A stretch of DNA of 64,000 bases from Pseudomonas orientalis (GTDB lineage Bacteria > Pseudomonadota > Gammaproteobacteria > Pseudomonadales > Pseudomonadaceae): the NCBI RefSeq assembly GCF_001439815.1, contig NZ_JYLM01000010.1, positions 186,001-250,000 of the forward strand, given 5' to 3'. The notes under the pieces are model-generated. The model worked only from the letters and a program-made list of their open reading frames with translations, did no database searches and had not been told where the DNA came from. Position numbers and translations under genes: made by a program. Shown one piece after another: positions 16,838 through 26,820 of the stretch. Position 1 is the first letter of the stretch. The number at the start of each line of letters is the position of its first letter.

Positions 16838-18642
16838 ACACTGCGGTCCTCGGACGGTTGCACACTGACGCCCGGCGAGCCGGCACGCAGTTTCAAGGTT
16901 AACAGCGCGCCGCCTTCCTTGTGGTTGGCAAACAGCAGTTCGCCGCCGAAGGCACGCATCAGGGTGTCACAGATCGCAAGGCCCAGGCCCAGGCCCTGGG
17001 TGCGCGTCTTGGTGGTGTAGAACGGCTCGCTGGCGCGGCCCAAAGCTTCCATGCAAAAGCCCGGGCCGTTGTCGCGGATGTACAGGTTGACGCCCTGGTC
17101 GGTGGTTTGGGCACTTAGCCACAGTTTGCGTGGCGGGCCTTTTTCGGTGAGGGCATCGAGGGCATTGGCGAGCAGGTTGCCCAGTACCTGGCGCAGACGG
17201 GTTTCACCGGCCTGCACCCACAGGGTGGCCTCGGGCAAGTCACGGATCAGTTCCACTTCCATCGAGCGCCGCCGTTTGCCCAGCAAGGCCAGCGCATCAT
17301 CCAGCGCAGGTTGCAGCGCCACGCTTTCCGGCGCATGGCGGTCGCGGCGGGCGAACGCGCGCAAGTGCGCGATGATCGACGCCATGCGCCCGGTCAGTTC
17401 GCTGATCAACTTGAGGTTGCCGCGGGCATCGGCGGTGCGCTCGTGGTCGAGCAGGATTTCCGCGTTTTCCGCGTAGCTGCGAATCGCTGCCAGGGGCTGG
17501 TTCAGTTCATGGCTGATGCTGGCCGACATGGTGCCCAGCGCCGAGAGTTTACCGGCCTGCACCAGGTCGTCCTGGGCACGTACCAGCTCCTGCTGAGCGT
17601 GTTCGCGCTCCAGCACTTCCTGTTTCAGGCGCCGGTTCAGGCCCTCCAGGTCGCTGGTCCGCTCGGCCACGCGCATTTCCAGTTCGCGGCGGGCCTTGGC
17701 TTCGAAGGCGATGCGCTCCAGGTAATGGCGACGGCGCTGCATCAGCAAGCCGAGCAGCAGCATCAGCACCAGCAACGTCGCGCCGCCGACGGCCACCACG
17801 GTACGCACCGGGCGGTTGATCAGGGACTGGGGCGCAAGAATTTCCACGTTCCAGCCGGTTTCGGCAATGGCGGTGGATTGGCGCAGCCAGGCGCTGCTGC
17901 TGAGGTTCAGTGGCTGTGGATCACGGGTCGGATAGGGCTGGATGGCAATAATGGCCTGGCGTTCTTCGGCGGTCAGCGGCCGCGTGGCGCGGAACCGCCA
18001 TTGCGGGCGCGAGGTGAGGATCACCACGCCATTGTGGTCGGTCACCAGCAGTTGTTCCGGTGTATTGCCCCACAGGCTCTCGGTGTGGTCCAGGTCGACC
18101 TTGACCACCAGCACGCCAATGATTTTTTCGTTATCGCGCACGGCGGCGGCGAAGAAATAGCCGCGCTTGGCCGAGGTGGTGCCCAGCCCGAAAAAGCGCC
18201 CCAGGCGCCCGGCCATGGCTTCGCTGAAATAGGGGCGAAAGGAAAAGTTGCGCCCGACAAAGCTGTCCTGTTTGTCCCAGTTGGACGCGGCGAGGGTCTT
18301 GCCGGTGGTGTCCATCAGGTACATCACCTCCACCCCGGCCTGGGCGGCGACGTCCTTGAGCAGCAGGTTGGCGCTGACCAGGTTGGTGCTGATCTGCGGC
18401 GCATCCAGCGCGGTGCGCAGGGCCGGCAGGTCGCCGAGGATCTGCGGCAGCACTTCATAGCGATGCAGGGTGCCCAGCAGGTTGGCGACGTACAGGTCGA
18501 GGGTCTGACGGTTCTGCCCGGCCAGCTCGCTGCGGTAGTAGCGCTCGGCCAAGTGCTCCAGCGGCCATAGCAGCGGCGCCAGGCACAACGCCAACAGGGC
18601 CAGGCTGCGCCAGCGGGGTCTTCGCGGAAGAGGTGGGGTCAT
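16834..18642 (-). CDS. dctB: C4-dicarboxylate sensor histidine kinase DctB
   Basis: A 602-residue inner-membrane sensor. The N-terminal helix (LALLALCLAPLLWPLEHLA) and a second helix near residue 275 (VVAVGGATLLVLMLLLGLLM) bracket a periplasmic double-PDC domain. A coiled coil follows (RRELEMRVAERTSDLEGLNR). The H-box is SISHELNQPLAAIRSYAEN. The ATPase boxes are NLLANALDAL, IRDNGPGF and GLGLGLAICDTL. Kinase and regulator are co-translated through the ATGA overlap. Confidence 0.92.
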   Translation of the reverse strand: MTPPLPRRPRWRSLALLALCLAPLLWPLEHLAERYYRSELAGQNRQTLDLYVANLLGTLHRYEVLPQILGDLPALRTALDAPQISTNLVSANLLLKDVAAQAGVEVMYLMDTTGKTLAASNWDKQDSFVGRNFSFRPYFSEAMAGRLGRFFGLGTTSAKRGYFFAAAVRDNEKIIGVLVVKVDLDHTESLWGNTPEQLLVTDHNGVVILTSRPQWRFRATRPLTAEERQAIIAIQPYPTRDPQPLNLSSSAWLRQSTAIAETGWNVEILAPQSLINRPVRTVVAVGGATLLVLMLLLGLLMQRRRHYLERIAFEAKARRELEMRVAERTSDLEGLNRRLKQEVLEREHAQQELVRAQDDLVQAGKLSALGTMSASISHELNQPLAAIRSYAENAEILLDHERTADARGNLKLISELTGRMASIIAHLRAFARRDRHAPESVALQPALDDALALLGKRRRSMEVELIRDLPEATLWVQAGETRLRQVLGNLLANALDALTEKGPPRKLWLSAQTTDQGVNLYIRDNGPGFCMEALGRASEPFYTTKTRTQGLGLGLAICDTLMRAFGGELLFANHKEGGALLTLKLRAGSPGVSVQPSEDRSV

Positions 18643-18650
18643 GGGAATCG

Positions 18651-18672
18651 TGCGCCTGTGGGTACAGGCGCA
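18651..18672. terminator. Hairpin between rfbD and dctB
   Basis: TGCGCCTGT and ACAGGCGCA form a nine-pair stem around GGGT in the 36-base gap. No T-run follows in either direction, so it may only partly terminate the rfb transcript. Confidence 0.4.
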
Positions 18673-18678
18673 TTATGC

Positions 18679-19560
18679 CTAGTGCTGCCTGGCAAGACAC
18701 TCGTGCAATGCGTCCTGCCAGTGCGGCTGGCTGACGTGCCATTGCTGCTGCAGGCGGCTGCAATCGAGGCGCGAGTTCAACGGGCGCCTGGCAGGTGTTG
18801 GATAGGCGCTGGACGGGATCGCTTCCAGCTCAGCGCAGGGTTTGCCTGCCACGCGCAGGGCTTCGCCAATGGCCTGGGCAAAGCCGAACCACGATGTTTC
18901 ACCCTGGGCAGTCAGGTGATAAACGCCCCATTCCCCGGCGTCGCCGGCTTGCCAGCGCTCGATCAGTGCACGCGTACTGTCGGCGATGGTCCCGGCCCAC
19001 GTCGGCGCGCCGATCTGGTCGGCGACGATACGCATCTGCGGTTTCTCCTGCAGCAAGCGCTGCATGGTCAGCAGGAAGTTCTTGCCGTGGCTCGAATACA
19101 CCCAACTGGTGCGCAGAATCAGGTACTTGCCGCCCACGGCCGCAATCGCCTGTTCACCCGCCAGTTTGCTCTGGCCGTACACACCCAAAGGATTGGGCAG
19201 GTCATTTTCGGTGTAGGGGGCAGGTTTGCTGCCGTCGAACACGTAGTCGGTGGAGTAATGAATCAGCGGGACGCCAAGGGTCTTGGCTTCTTCGGCGAGA
19301 ATGGCGGGGGCGATGGCATTGATGGCGAAGGCTGCGTCCGGCTCGCTTTCGGCCTGATCGACCGCAGTGTGGGCAGCGGCGTTGATGATCAGGTCGGGAC
19401 GCTGAGCGCGCACCTGTTGGCGAATCTGCTCGGCGTTAGCCAGATCAAGCTGGTCGCGGCCCAGCACGACGAGCTCGCCCAGGCCCTGAAGGCGTTGTTG
19501 CAGCGCCTGGGAGACCTGGCCGTGCTGACCGGTGATCAATATCTTCAGGGGCGCTGTCAC
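18679..19560 (-). CDS. rfbD: dTDP-4-dehydrorhamnose reductase
   Basis: The last step of dTDP-L-rhamnose synthesis: NAD(P)H reduction of dTDP-4-keto-L-rhamnose. The Rossmann motif is ITGQHGQVSQAL at the N-terminus, the active-site segment is HYSTDYVFDGSKPAPYTEND, and the Tyr/Lys pair lies in YGQSKLAGEQ. Its 293 residues are normal. It is the fourth gene of the rfbBACD operon and overlaps rfbC by four bases. Confidence 0.95.
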   Translation of the reverse strand: MTAPLKILITGQHGQVSQALQQRLQGLGELVVLGRDQLDLANAEQIRQQVRAQRPDLIINAAAHTAVDQAESEPDAAFAINAIAPAILAEEAKTLGVPLIHYSTDYVFDGSKPAPYTENDLPNPLGVYGQSKLAGEQAIAAVGGKYLILRTSWVYSSHGKNFLLTMQRLLQEKPQMRIVADQIGAPTWAGTIADSTRALIERWQAGDAGEWGVYHLTAQGETSWFGFAQAIGEALRVAGKPCAELEAIPSSAYPTPARRPLNSRLDCSRLQQQWHVSQPHWQDALHECLARQH

Positions 19561-20102
19561 GGGAACAGGTCCGCATCCCTCAGGCTTTTACCGACCTGAT
19601 CCTTGGCGGACAGGGTCGGTGGGCCATCGAGCTGCCAATCGATATTGAGGTCCGTGTCGTCCCAGCGAATGCAACGCTCTGCCGACGGGGTGTAGTAATC
19701 CGTCGTCTTGTAGAGGAATTCGGCGTAGTCGCTCAGCACAAGGAAACCGTGGGCGAAACCCGGTGGTATCCACAGCTGTCGGTTGTTTTCGGCAGACAGG
19801 CGCACGCTGGCCCATTTACCGAAGTGAGGAGAGCTGCGGCGGATATCCACCGCTACATCCAAGACTTCCCCAGCCGTCACACGCACCAGTTTGCCCTGGG
19901 CGTGTTCGACCTGGTAGTGCAGGCCACGCAGCACGCCTTTCAGCGAGCGTGAGTGGTTGTCCTGCACAAACTGGAGTTTCAAGCCGCTGGCATTTTCAAA
20001 CTCGCGGGCGTTGAAGCTCTCATAAAAAAAGCCGCGGTCATCGCCGAACACCTTCGGTTCGATGACCAATACACCAGGCAGCTCAGTGGCGCTTACATTC
20101 AT
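19557..20102 (-). CDS. rfbC: dTDP-4-dehydrorhamnose 3,5-epimerase
   Basis: A 181-residue cupin epimerase. The catalytic His region is [19 protein letters not shown], with FVQDNHSRS before it, and [14 protein letters not shown] plus [13 protein letters not shown] complete the active site. It overlaps its neighbours by four bases on both sides (ATGA), so the operon is tightly coupled. Confidence 0.95.
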   Translation of the reverse strand: MNVSATELPGVLVIEPKVFGDDRGFFYESFNAREFENASGLKLQFVQDNHSRSLKGVLRGLHYQVEHAQGKLVRVTAGEVLDVAVDIRRSSPHFGKWASVRLSAENNRQLWIPPGFAHGFLVLSDYAEFLYKTTDYYTPSAERCIRWDDTDLNIDWQLDGPPTLSAKDQVGKSLRDADLFP

Positions 20103-20974
20103 TTAGGGTTCCCGGCCAGCGTGTACAAATACTGACCATAGCCGGTTTTGCCGAAATATTTGGCGCGTTCCAGCAAATAGTCACGATCAATCCAGCCGTT
20201 TTCGTAAGCGATTTCTTCCAGGCAGGCGACTTTCAAGCCCTGGCGGTGCTCGATGGTCTGCACGTAAGTGGACGCTTCCAGCAGGCTGTCATGGGTGCCG
20301 GTGTCGAGCCAGGCAAAGCCGCGACCGAAACGTTCAACGTGCAGGTCGCCGCGCTTGAGGTAGGCATTGTTGACGTCGGTAATTTCCAGTTCGCCGCGTG
20401 GCGAAGGCTGGACGGCCTTGGCGATCTTGATCACGTCGTTGTCATAGAAATACAGGCCAGTCACCGCATAGCTGGATTTAGGCTGCGTCGGTTTTTCCTC
20501 GATCGACAGGGCACGGCCTTCCTTGTCGAAATCGATCACGCCGAAACGCTCCGGGTCCTTGACCCAGTAGCCGAACACCGTGGCGCCGGATGGGCGTTTT
20601 GCGGCATTGCGCAACTGATCACCGAAGTGCTGACCGTGGAAGATGTTGTCCCCCAGGATCAGGCACACCGGGTCATCACCGATGAACTCTTCGCCAATGA
20701 TGAACGCTTGGGCCAAACCATCGGGCGAAGGCTGTTCGGCATAGCTGAAACGCACGCCGAACTGGCTGCCGTCACCCAGAAGGTTGCGGTATTGCGGCAG
20801 GTCCACTGGCGTTGAGATCACCAGGATGTCCTTGATTCCCGCCAGCATCAGCACCGAGATCGGGTAGTAGATCATCGGCTTGTCATACACCGGCAACAGT
20901 TGTTTGGACACGCCCAGGGTAATGGGGTGCAAACGGGTGCCGGAACCGCCGGCCAATACAATTCCCTTCATCAT
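20099..20974 (-). CDS. rfbA: Glucose-1-phosphate thymidylyltransferase
   Basis: A 291-residue nucleotidyltransferase that forms dTDP-glucose. The N-terminal signature is [20 protein letters not shown] followed by [12 protein letters not shown]. The middle motif is [11 protein letters not shown] and the acceptor-side motif [17 protein letters not shown]. The product feeds RfbB. It shows dTMP-feedback-type length and ends in a short helical tail. Confidence 0.95.
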   Translation of the reverse strand: MMKGIVLAGGSGTRLHPITLGVSKQLLPVYDKPMIYYPISVLMLAGIKDILVISTPVDLPQYRNLLGDGSQFGVRFSYAEQPSPDGLAQAFIIGEEFIGDDPVCLILGDNIFHGQHFGDQLRNAAKRPSGATVFGYWVKDPERFGVIDFDKEGRALSIEEKPTQPKSSYAVTGLYFYDNDVIKIAKAVQPSPRGELEITDVNNAYLKRGDLHVERFGRGFAWLDTGTHDSLLEASTYVQTIEHRQGLKVACLEEIAYENGWIDRDYLLERAKYFGKTGYGQYLYTLAGNPK

Positions 20975-22053
20975 GCGATCAGATCCTTTACGTCAGTATT
21001 GCCAAGTCGTTCACCCTGATAACTGCCATCCTGGACCCTGCGGCACCATTCCAGGTTATCGAGGTACCACTGCACGGTCTTGCGCAGGCCGGTCTCAAAG
21101 GTTTCTTCCGGGACCCAGCCCAGCTCGCGCTCGATTTTGCTGGCGTCGATCGCATAGCGCTGGTCGTGGCCCGGACGGTCCTTGACGAAAGTGATCAGGT
21201 CAGTGAATTTTTCCACGCCGGCCGGACGCTGTGGCGCCAGCTCTTCGAGCAGGGCGCAGATGCCGCGCACGACGTCGATATTTTTCTGCTCGTTATGGCC
21301 GCCGATGTTGTAGGTCTCGCCCACCACCCCAGTCGTCACCACCTTGAGCAGCGCACGGGCGTGGTCCTCGACGAACAGCCAGTCGCGCACTTGCAGGCCA
21401 TCGCCATACACCGGCAGCGGCTTGCCTGCGAGGGCGTTGAGAATCACCAGTGGGATCAGTTTTTCAGGGAAGTGGAACGGCCCGTAGTTGTTCGAGCAGT
21501 TGGTCAACAGCACCGGCAGGCCGTAGGTCCGCTGCCAGGCGCGGACCAGATGGTCGGAGGCCGCCTTGCTGGCCGAGTACGGCGAGCTGGGGGCGTAGGG
21601 CGTGGTTTCGGTGAACAGATCGTCCACGCCGTGCAGGTCGCCGTACACCTCGTCGGTGGAGATGTGATGGAAACGGAACGCGCTTCTGGCCGGTTCAGCC
21701 AGCTTCTGCCAATAGGCGCGGGTGGCTTCCAGCAGGCTGTAGGTGCCGACAATGTTGGTCTGGATAAAATCCGACGGGCCGTCGATGGAACGGTCCACAT
21801 GGGACTCTGCCGCCAGGTGCATGATCGCGTCCGGCTCAAAGCGCGCCAGTACGGCGCTGACGGTGGCCTGGTCGATGATATCGGCCTGGACGAACTCATA
21901 GCGGCTGTCGGACGCAATGCTGGCCAGCGACTCAAGGTTGCCGGCGTAAGTCAGCTTGTCCAGGTTGAGCACTTCATGCTCAGTGTGCTGGATCAGGTGC
22001 CGGATCAGGGCCGAGCCAATAAATCCGGCACCGCCGGTGATAAGAATGCGCAT
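20971..22053 (-). CDS. rfbB: dTDP-glucose 4,6-dehydratase
   Basis: A 360-residue extended SDR that converts dTDP-glucose to the 4-keto-6-deoxy sugar. NAD motif [14 protein letters not shown] is at the N-terminus, the catalytic segment [11 protein letters not shown] follows, and the Tyr/Lys pair is in [32 protein letters not shown] is a family signature. It is the first gene of the operon. The 151-base divergent gap to the aminotransferase fusion must hold the promoters of both. The rhamnose made here would go to LPS or rhamnosylated surface polymers. Confidence 0.95.
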   Translation of the reverse strand: MRILITGGAGFIGSALIRHLIQHTEHEVLNLDKLTYAGNLESLASIASDSRYEFVQADIIDQATVSAVLARFEPDAIMHLAAESHVDRSIDGPSDFIQTNIVGTYSLLEATRAYWQKLAEPARSAFRFHHISTDEVYGDLHGVDDLFTETTPYAPSSPYSASKAASDHLVRAWQRTYGLPVLLTNCSNNYGPFHFPEKLIPLVILNALAGKPLPVYGDGLQVRDWLFVEDHARALLKVVTTGVVGETYNIGGHNEQKNIDVVRGICALLEELAPQRPAGVEKFTDLITFVKDRPGHDQRYAIDASKIERELGWVPEETFETGLRKTVQWYLDNLEWCRRVQDGSYQGERLGNTDVKDLIA

Positions 22054-22204
22054 GTCGAGGGCCTTTTCCTTAGACGGACATTAAGCGAAAGAAGCATAGC
22101 TTGAGTTGTGAATCGAGCGGGCGCAAGCGCGGCGAGCGGGAGGGGTTGATTAACGCCCCCGAACAATGGCGATATAGACGCCTGATAAAACCGAGGTCGT
22201 CACA

Positions 22205-25114
22205 ATGTTGCTTGCCACATTGATCCATCGTGCCAGTCTGCCGTGCCCCCAGTTGAGCCTTGAGCAGGCGGCCCAGCTGCTTGAGCAACATTACGGCCTT
22301 AGCGGCACATTGCAGTCATTGGGCAGTCAACAAGACCTTAACTTCAGGATTGACAGCGCCCCGGGCCGCTTCGTTCTGAAAATCTGCCGCGGTGACTACG
22401 AGGCAATCGAGCTCGAGGCCCAGCATGCCGCCCTCAACGCGCTGCAGGCAAACGTACAGGTGCGGGTGCCCAAGGTGATCAAGGCCCTCAATGGCGAGGA
22501 TCTGCTGACTGTCAGCGTCGACGGACAACCCCTGCACCTGCGGCTATTGGACTACATCGACGGCCAACCCCTGACCCATTTGCCTCATCTGGGTCGCGAC
22601 GTGATCGCAGGCTTCGGCGAGCTGTGCGGGCGCATGAGCCTGGCGCTGGCGACGTTTACCCATGCCGGCCTGGACCGCACCCTGCAATGGGACCCGCGCC
22701 ACGCGCAGGCCTTGATCAAGCATCTGCTGGCGACCTTGCCCGACGTCGCCCATCGCGCCGCGCTGGAACAGGTCGCCGGGCAGGTCGAGGCGCATATCGG
22801 CCCTTTGGCTGCGCACTTGCCCTGGCAGGCCGTGCACATGGACATCACCGACGACAACGTGGTGTGGCAGCGTGATGCGCAGCGGCACTGGCAGGTCCAG
22901 GGCGTGATCGACTTCGGCGACCTGGTGCATACCTGGCGCATTGCCGACCTGTCGGTCACCTGCGCCGCGCTGCTGCACCATGCCGAGGGCGACCCGTTTG
23001 CCATCCTGCCGGCGATCCGGGCCTGTCACGCGGTCACGCCGTTGCTGCGCGAAGAGTTGCGCGCGCTGTGGCCGTTGATCGTTGCCCGCGCCGCCGTGTT
23101 GGTGCTGAGCAGCGAGCAGCAGCAACGCCTGGACCCTGATAACACCTACCTGTTGAAGAACGCCGAGCACGAGTGGGAAATCTTCCACGTCGCGACATCG
23201 TTGCCGTTCCAATTGATGGAGGCGGCGATCCTCAGTGCTGTCGGCGAGGCCTTGCCGGCCTTGGCCAGCCAGGATTTCGCCCCATTGCTGCCGGGGCTGG
23301 TCGGGCGAGAATTCGCACTGATCGACCTGGGCGTGCTCAGCCCGCATTTCGAGGCGGGCAACTGGGAGACGCCTGGCATCGATCGGCGACTGCTGGACGA
23401 AGCGGCGGCGGTGCACGGGCTGGCGGCCAGCCGTTATGGGCAATACCGGTTGTCGCGTACCCGTCCGGACAGCGCTGTGGAGCCGGACACGTTTGCCCTT
23501 CACGTCCAATTGCATCTGCCCCACGGCACAGTGGTTGAAGCCCCTTTCGCCGGGACCCTGCGCGAGGGTGCTGACGGCTTGCTGTGTGTGCATGACGAGC
23601 GACTGAACCTGCGTGTGTGGGGCGTTAAAACCCTGCTCAATCCCGGTGCGGTGGTAGTCAAAGGGCAGATACTCGGTGAAGTCCACGGGCCGTTGACCGT
23701 GCAACTGTGTCGTGCCGACCTTGAGGCCCCGCTGTTCTGTGTTCCTTCCAGGGCGGCGGCGTGGCAGGCGTTATGCCCTTCACCGGCGGCGCTGCTCGGG
23801 CTGGCCTGTGACGCCGAGCCGGAGCTGGACCCCGAGGCGCTGCTGGCCCGGCGCGACGCCAGCTTCGCCCGCTCGCAGAAGCATTACTACGTCGACCCGC
23901 CGCGTATCGAGCGGGGCTGGCGCAATCATCTGATCGACATGCAGGGGCGCTCCTACCTGGACATGCTCAACAACGTGGCCGTGCTGGGCCACGGTCACCC
24001 GCGCATGGCGGCGGTGGCGGCGCGGCAGTGGTCACTGCTCAACACCAACTCGCGGTTTCACTACGCGGCGATTGCCGAGTTTTCCGAACGCCTGCTGGCG
24101 CTGGCGCCGAAGGGCATGGACCGGGTGTTCCTGGTCAACAGCGGCACCGAGGCCAATGACCTGGCGATCCGCCTGGCCTGGGCCTACAGCGGCGGGCGCG
24201 ACATGCTCAGTGTGCTGGAGGCCTATCACGGCTGGTCGGTGGCGGCGGACGCGGTGTCTACCTCGATTGCCGATAATCCCCAGGCGTTGAGTAGCCGCCC
24301 GGACTGGGTACACCCGGTGAAGGCGCCGAATACCTACCGTGGTGAGTTTCGCGGGCCGGACAGTGCGCCTGACTATGTACGAAGCGTGGAACATAACCTG
24401 GCGAAAATCGCCGCGAGCCAACGTCAGCTGGCGGGTTTCATCTGCGAGCCGGTCTATGGCAACGCCGGCGGTATTTCGTTGCCGCCGGGCTACTTGCAGC
24501 AAGTCTATGGATTGGTCCGAGCCCGGGGCGGCGTGTGTATTGCCGATGAGGTGCAGGTGGGCTATGGCCGCATGGGGCATTTTTTCTGGGGCTTTGAAGA
24601 GCAAGGCGTTGTGCCGGACATCATCACCATGGCCAAGGGCATGGGCAACGGGCAGCCACTGGGTGCGGTGATCACCCGTCGCGACATTGCCGAAGCCCTG
24701 GAAGCCGAGGGTTATTTTTTCTCCTCATCGGGCGGAAGCCCGGTCAGTTGCCGTATCGGCATGGCGGTACTGGATGTGATGGAGGAAGAAAAACTGTGGG
24801 AAAACGCCAAGGAGGTGGGGGGATATTTCAAGACGCGCCTGCAGGCGTTGATCGAGCACCATCCGTTAGTCGGTGCGGTGCACGGTTCGGGCTTCTATCT
24901 GGGGCTGGAGCTGGTACGCGACCGACAAACCCTGGAACCTGCGACCCAGGAGACGACGCTGTTATGTGGCCGTCTGCGCGAACTGGGGGTTTTCATGCAG
25001 CCGACCGGCGACTACCTGAACATCCTCAAGATCAAGCCGCCGATGGTCACTACCCGGCGCAGTGTGGATTTTTTCGTCGACATGCTGTCGAAGGTGCTCG
25101 ACGAACAGTTGTAA
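22205..25114 (+). CDS. APH kinase - M23-like - class III aminotransferase fusion protein
   Basis: A 969-residue three-domain protein. Residues about 10-330 are an aminoglycoside-phosphotransferase/choline-kinase-like domain with the catalytic loop HMDITDDN (H211, D213, N218) and the metal-binding IDFGD. Residues about 430-500 resemble an M23/LytM-like beta domain (GTVVEAPFAGTLREGADGLL). Residues about 530-969 form a class III PLP aminotransferase (LNNVAVLGHGHPRM, VNSGTEANDLAIRLA, CIADEVQVGYGRMG) with the PLP lysine at K811 in ITMAKGMGNGQPLGA. The transaminase half resembles ethanolamine-phosphate phospho-lyase-type enzymes. GAGG precedes the ATG. aguA follows after 121 bases, which hints at polyamine or amino-alcohol catabolism. 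The substrate is unknown. Confidence 0.85.
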   Translation: MLLATLIHRASLPCPQLSLEQAAQLLEQHYGLSGTLQSLGSQQDLNFRIDSAPGRFVLKICRGDYEAIELEAQHAALNALQANVQVRVPKVIKALNGEDLLTVSVDGQPLHLRLLDYIDGQPLTHLPHLGRDVIAGFGELCGRMSLALATFTHAGLDRTLQWDPRHAQALIKHLLATLPDVAHRAALEQVAGQVEAHIGPLAAHLPWQAVHMDITDDNVVWQRDAQRHWQVQGVIDFGDLVHTWRIADLSVTCAALLHHAEGDPFAILPAIRACHAVTPLLREELRALWPLIVARAAVLVLSSEQQQRLDPDNTYLLKNAEHEWEIFHVATSLPFQLMEAAILSAVGEALPALASQDFAPLLPGLVGREFALIDLGVLSPHFEAGNWETPGIDRRLLDEAAAVHGLAASRYGQYRLSRTRPDSAVEPDTFALHVQLHLPHGTVVEAPFAGTLREGADGLLCVHDERLNLRVWGVKTLLNPGAVVVKGQILGEVHGPLTVQLCRADLEAPLFCVPSRAAAWQALCPSPAALLGLACDAEPELDPEALLARRDASFARSQKHYYVDPPRIERGWRNHLIDMQGRSYLDMLNNVAVLGHGHPRMAAVAARQWSLLNTNSRFHYAAIAEFSERLLALAPKGMDRVFLVNSGTEANDLAIRLAWAYSGGRDMLSVLEAYHGWSVAADAVSTSIADNPQALSSRPDWVHPVKAPNTYRGEFRGPDSAPDYVRSVEHNLAKIAASQRQLAGFICEPVYGNAGGISLPPGYLQQVYGLVRARGGVCIADEVQVGYGRMGHFFWGFEEQGVVPDIITMAKGMGNGQPLGAVITRRDIAEALEAEGYFFSSSGGSPVSCRIGMAVLDVMEEEKLWENAKEVGGYFKTRLQALIEHHPLVGAVHGSGFYLGLELVRDRQTLEPATQETTLLCGRLRELGVFMQPTGDYLNILKIKPPMVTTRRSVDFFVDMLSKVLDEQL

Positions 25115-25235
25115 CAAATCGATTGTTATCGACTGCATTTGATCAGATTTGTTTTCAGTCCTGTTCTTTAGCTACTAAAGCCGATATTTATCCGTTATAA
25201 AGTCGGCTTTCACCCCATTCGGAGCCTTGATCGTC

Positions 25236-26342
25236 ATGACCACCCTGCACAGCACGCCTCGCGCCGATGGCTTTCATATGCCCGCCGAATGGGCGCCACA
25301 GACCCAGACCTGGATGATCTGGCCCGAGCGCCCGGACAACTGGCGCCTGGGCGGCAAGCCTGCGCAGGCAGCCCACGTGGCCGTGGCCAAGGCCATCGCA
25401 CGGTTCGAACCGGTGACCGTCGCGGTTTCCGCCGGCCAGTACGAAAACGCCCGCAGCCGCCTCGACGTGCCGAATATCCGCGTGGTGGAGATGTCCAGCG
25501 ACGACGCCTGGGTACGGGATACCGGCCCGACGTTCGTGATCAACGACAGTGGCGAAGTGCGCGGTGTGAACTGGGATTTCAATGCCTGGGGCGGTTTTGA
25601 CGGCGGTCTGTATGCGCCGTGGAACCGCGACTCACAGGTGGGCGGCAAGATCCTCGAGATCGAGCGCGCCTCGCGTTACCGCACCGAAGGCTTTGTGCTG
25701 GAAGGCGGTTCGATTCACGTCGACGGCGAAGGCACCCTGATCACTACCGAAGAATGCCTGTTGAACCGCAACCGCAACCCGCACCTGGATCGTGCAGCCA
25801 TCGAGGCGGTACTCAGCGCCAACCTGGCTGTGGATAAGATCATCTGGTTGCCCGATGGCCTGTTCAACGACGAAACCGACGGCCATGTGGATAACTTCTG
25901 CTGCTACGTGCGCCCGGGTGAAGTGCTGCTGGCCTGGACCGATGACCCGCAAGACCCGAACTACGCACGCTGCCATGCCGCCATGGACGTGCTGCAAAGC
26001 AGCACGGACGCCCAGGGTCGCTCGTTCACGGTGCACAAGATGCCGATTCCGGGGCCGCTGTATGCCACCGAGGAAGAATGCGCCGGTGTCGATCCGGTGG
26101 ACGGCAGCCAGGAGCGTAATCCGAGCGTGCGGTTGGCCGGTTCCTACGTCAACTTCCTGATCGTCAACGGCGGCATCATCGCGCCGAGCTTCGATGACCC
26201 GCTGGATCACCAGGCCAAGCAGATCCTGCAGAACCTGTTCCCGCAACACGAAGTGGTGATGGTGCCGGGCCGCGAACTGTTACTGGGGGGCGGCAATATT
26301 CACTGCCTGACCCAGCAGCAACCCGCCCCGCAGAGAAATTGA
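25236..26342 (+). CDS. aguA: Agmatine deiminase
   Basis: Hydrolyses agmatine to N-carbamoylputrescine and ammonia in the arginine decarboxylase route. The protein is 368 residues long and carries the catalytic nucleophile Cys357 in [14 protein letters not shown]. Other family features are [45 protein letters not shown] and [17 protein letters not shown] at 25227 is in frame but lies two bases from GGAG. The ATG at 25236 has that GGAG at 11 bases and is preferred. aguB is not adjacent. A terminator lies 60 bases after the stop. Confidence 0.96.
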   Translation: MTTLHSTPRADGFHMPAEWAPQTQTWMIWPERPDNWRLGGKPAQAAHVAVAKAIARFEPVTVAVSAGQYENARSRLDVPNIRVVEMSSDDAWVRDTGPTFVINDSGEVRGVNWDFNAWGGFDGGLYAPWNRDSQVGGKILEIERASRYRTEGFVLEGGSIHVDGEGTLITTEECLLNRNRNPHLDRAAIEAVLSANLAVDKIIWLPDGLFNDETDGHVDNFCCYVRPGEVLLAWTDDPQDPNYARCHAAMDVLQSSTDAQGRSFTVHKMPIPGPLYATEEECAGVDPVDGSQERNPSVRLAGSYVNFLIVNGGIIAPSFDDPLDHQAKQILQNLFPQHEVVMVPGRELLLGGGNIHCLTQQQPAPQRN

Positions 26343-26404
26343 GTGCAGTTGTAACAGTGACTTGATGACGAGTGAGTACCGCGCGATAGCGGTGTTCCAG
26401 GCAA

Positions 26405-26436
26405 GCCCGCAGCCCTGCAAGGTCGCGGGCTTTTTT
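26405..26436 (+). terminator. Intrinsic terminator after aguA
   Basis: GCCCGC and GCGGGC form a stem with a second small inner pairing (GCCCTGCAAGGT), followed by six T. Confidence 0.8.
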
Positions 26437-26578
26437 GCGTCTGGATACCTGTGAGTACGGGACATTGGCATAGCTCTTGTATCGCAGAGAAATGACAGGG
26501 CACCCAGGTCATGACCGCATGGTTCTGTCACATACCTTGAGTAAGTTAGCCGCTCACGCAGCAGGAGAGAGCGCTGAA

Positions 26579-26794
26579 ATGAATGCCGAAATCAACCCGA
26601 TGTACATGCGCACGTTCCACCCGGTGCGGGTCGATGGCGATGCGATCCACGCGCTGGGGCTCTGGTTGAAGGAAAACGGCTCGCGGCAAGTCAGGCAACA
26701 GCCTGACTTGCGCAGCGTGATGAGTGAACGCTACCCGGCGGGTTTGTTCACGGAGGATGAGGTGCAGGTGTTGTGCGAGCTGATGAGTCACTGA
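26579..26794 (+). CDS. Small hypothetical protein
   Basis: A 71-residue protein beginning MNAEINPMYMRTFHPVRVDG, with no recognised family. It is cytoplasmic and probably alpha/beta, with a charged central part and HALGLWLKENGSRQVRQQ. The frame is open from 26477, but GGAGAG lies eight bases before the ATG at 26579 and the earlier residues look non-coding. It stands alone between the aguA terminator and the convergent TonB receptor gene. Confidence 0.6.
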   Translation: MNAEINPMYMRTFHPVRVDGDAIHALGLWLKENGSRQVRQQPDLRSVMSERYPAGLFTEDEVQVLCELMSH

Positions 26795-26820
26795 GGAGCG
26801 CCCACACCACAGGAGAAACA

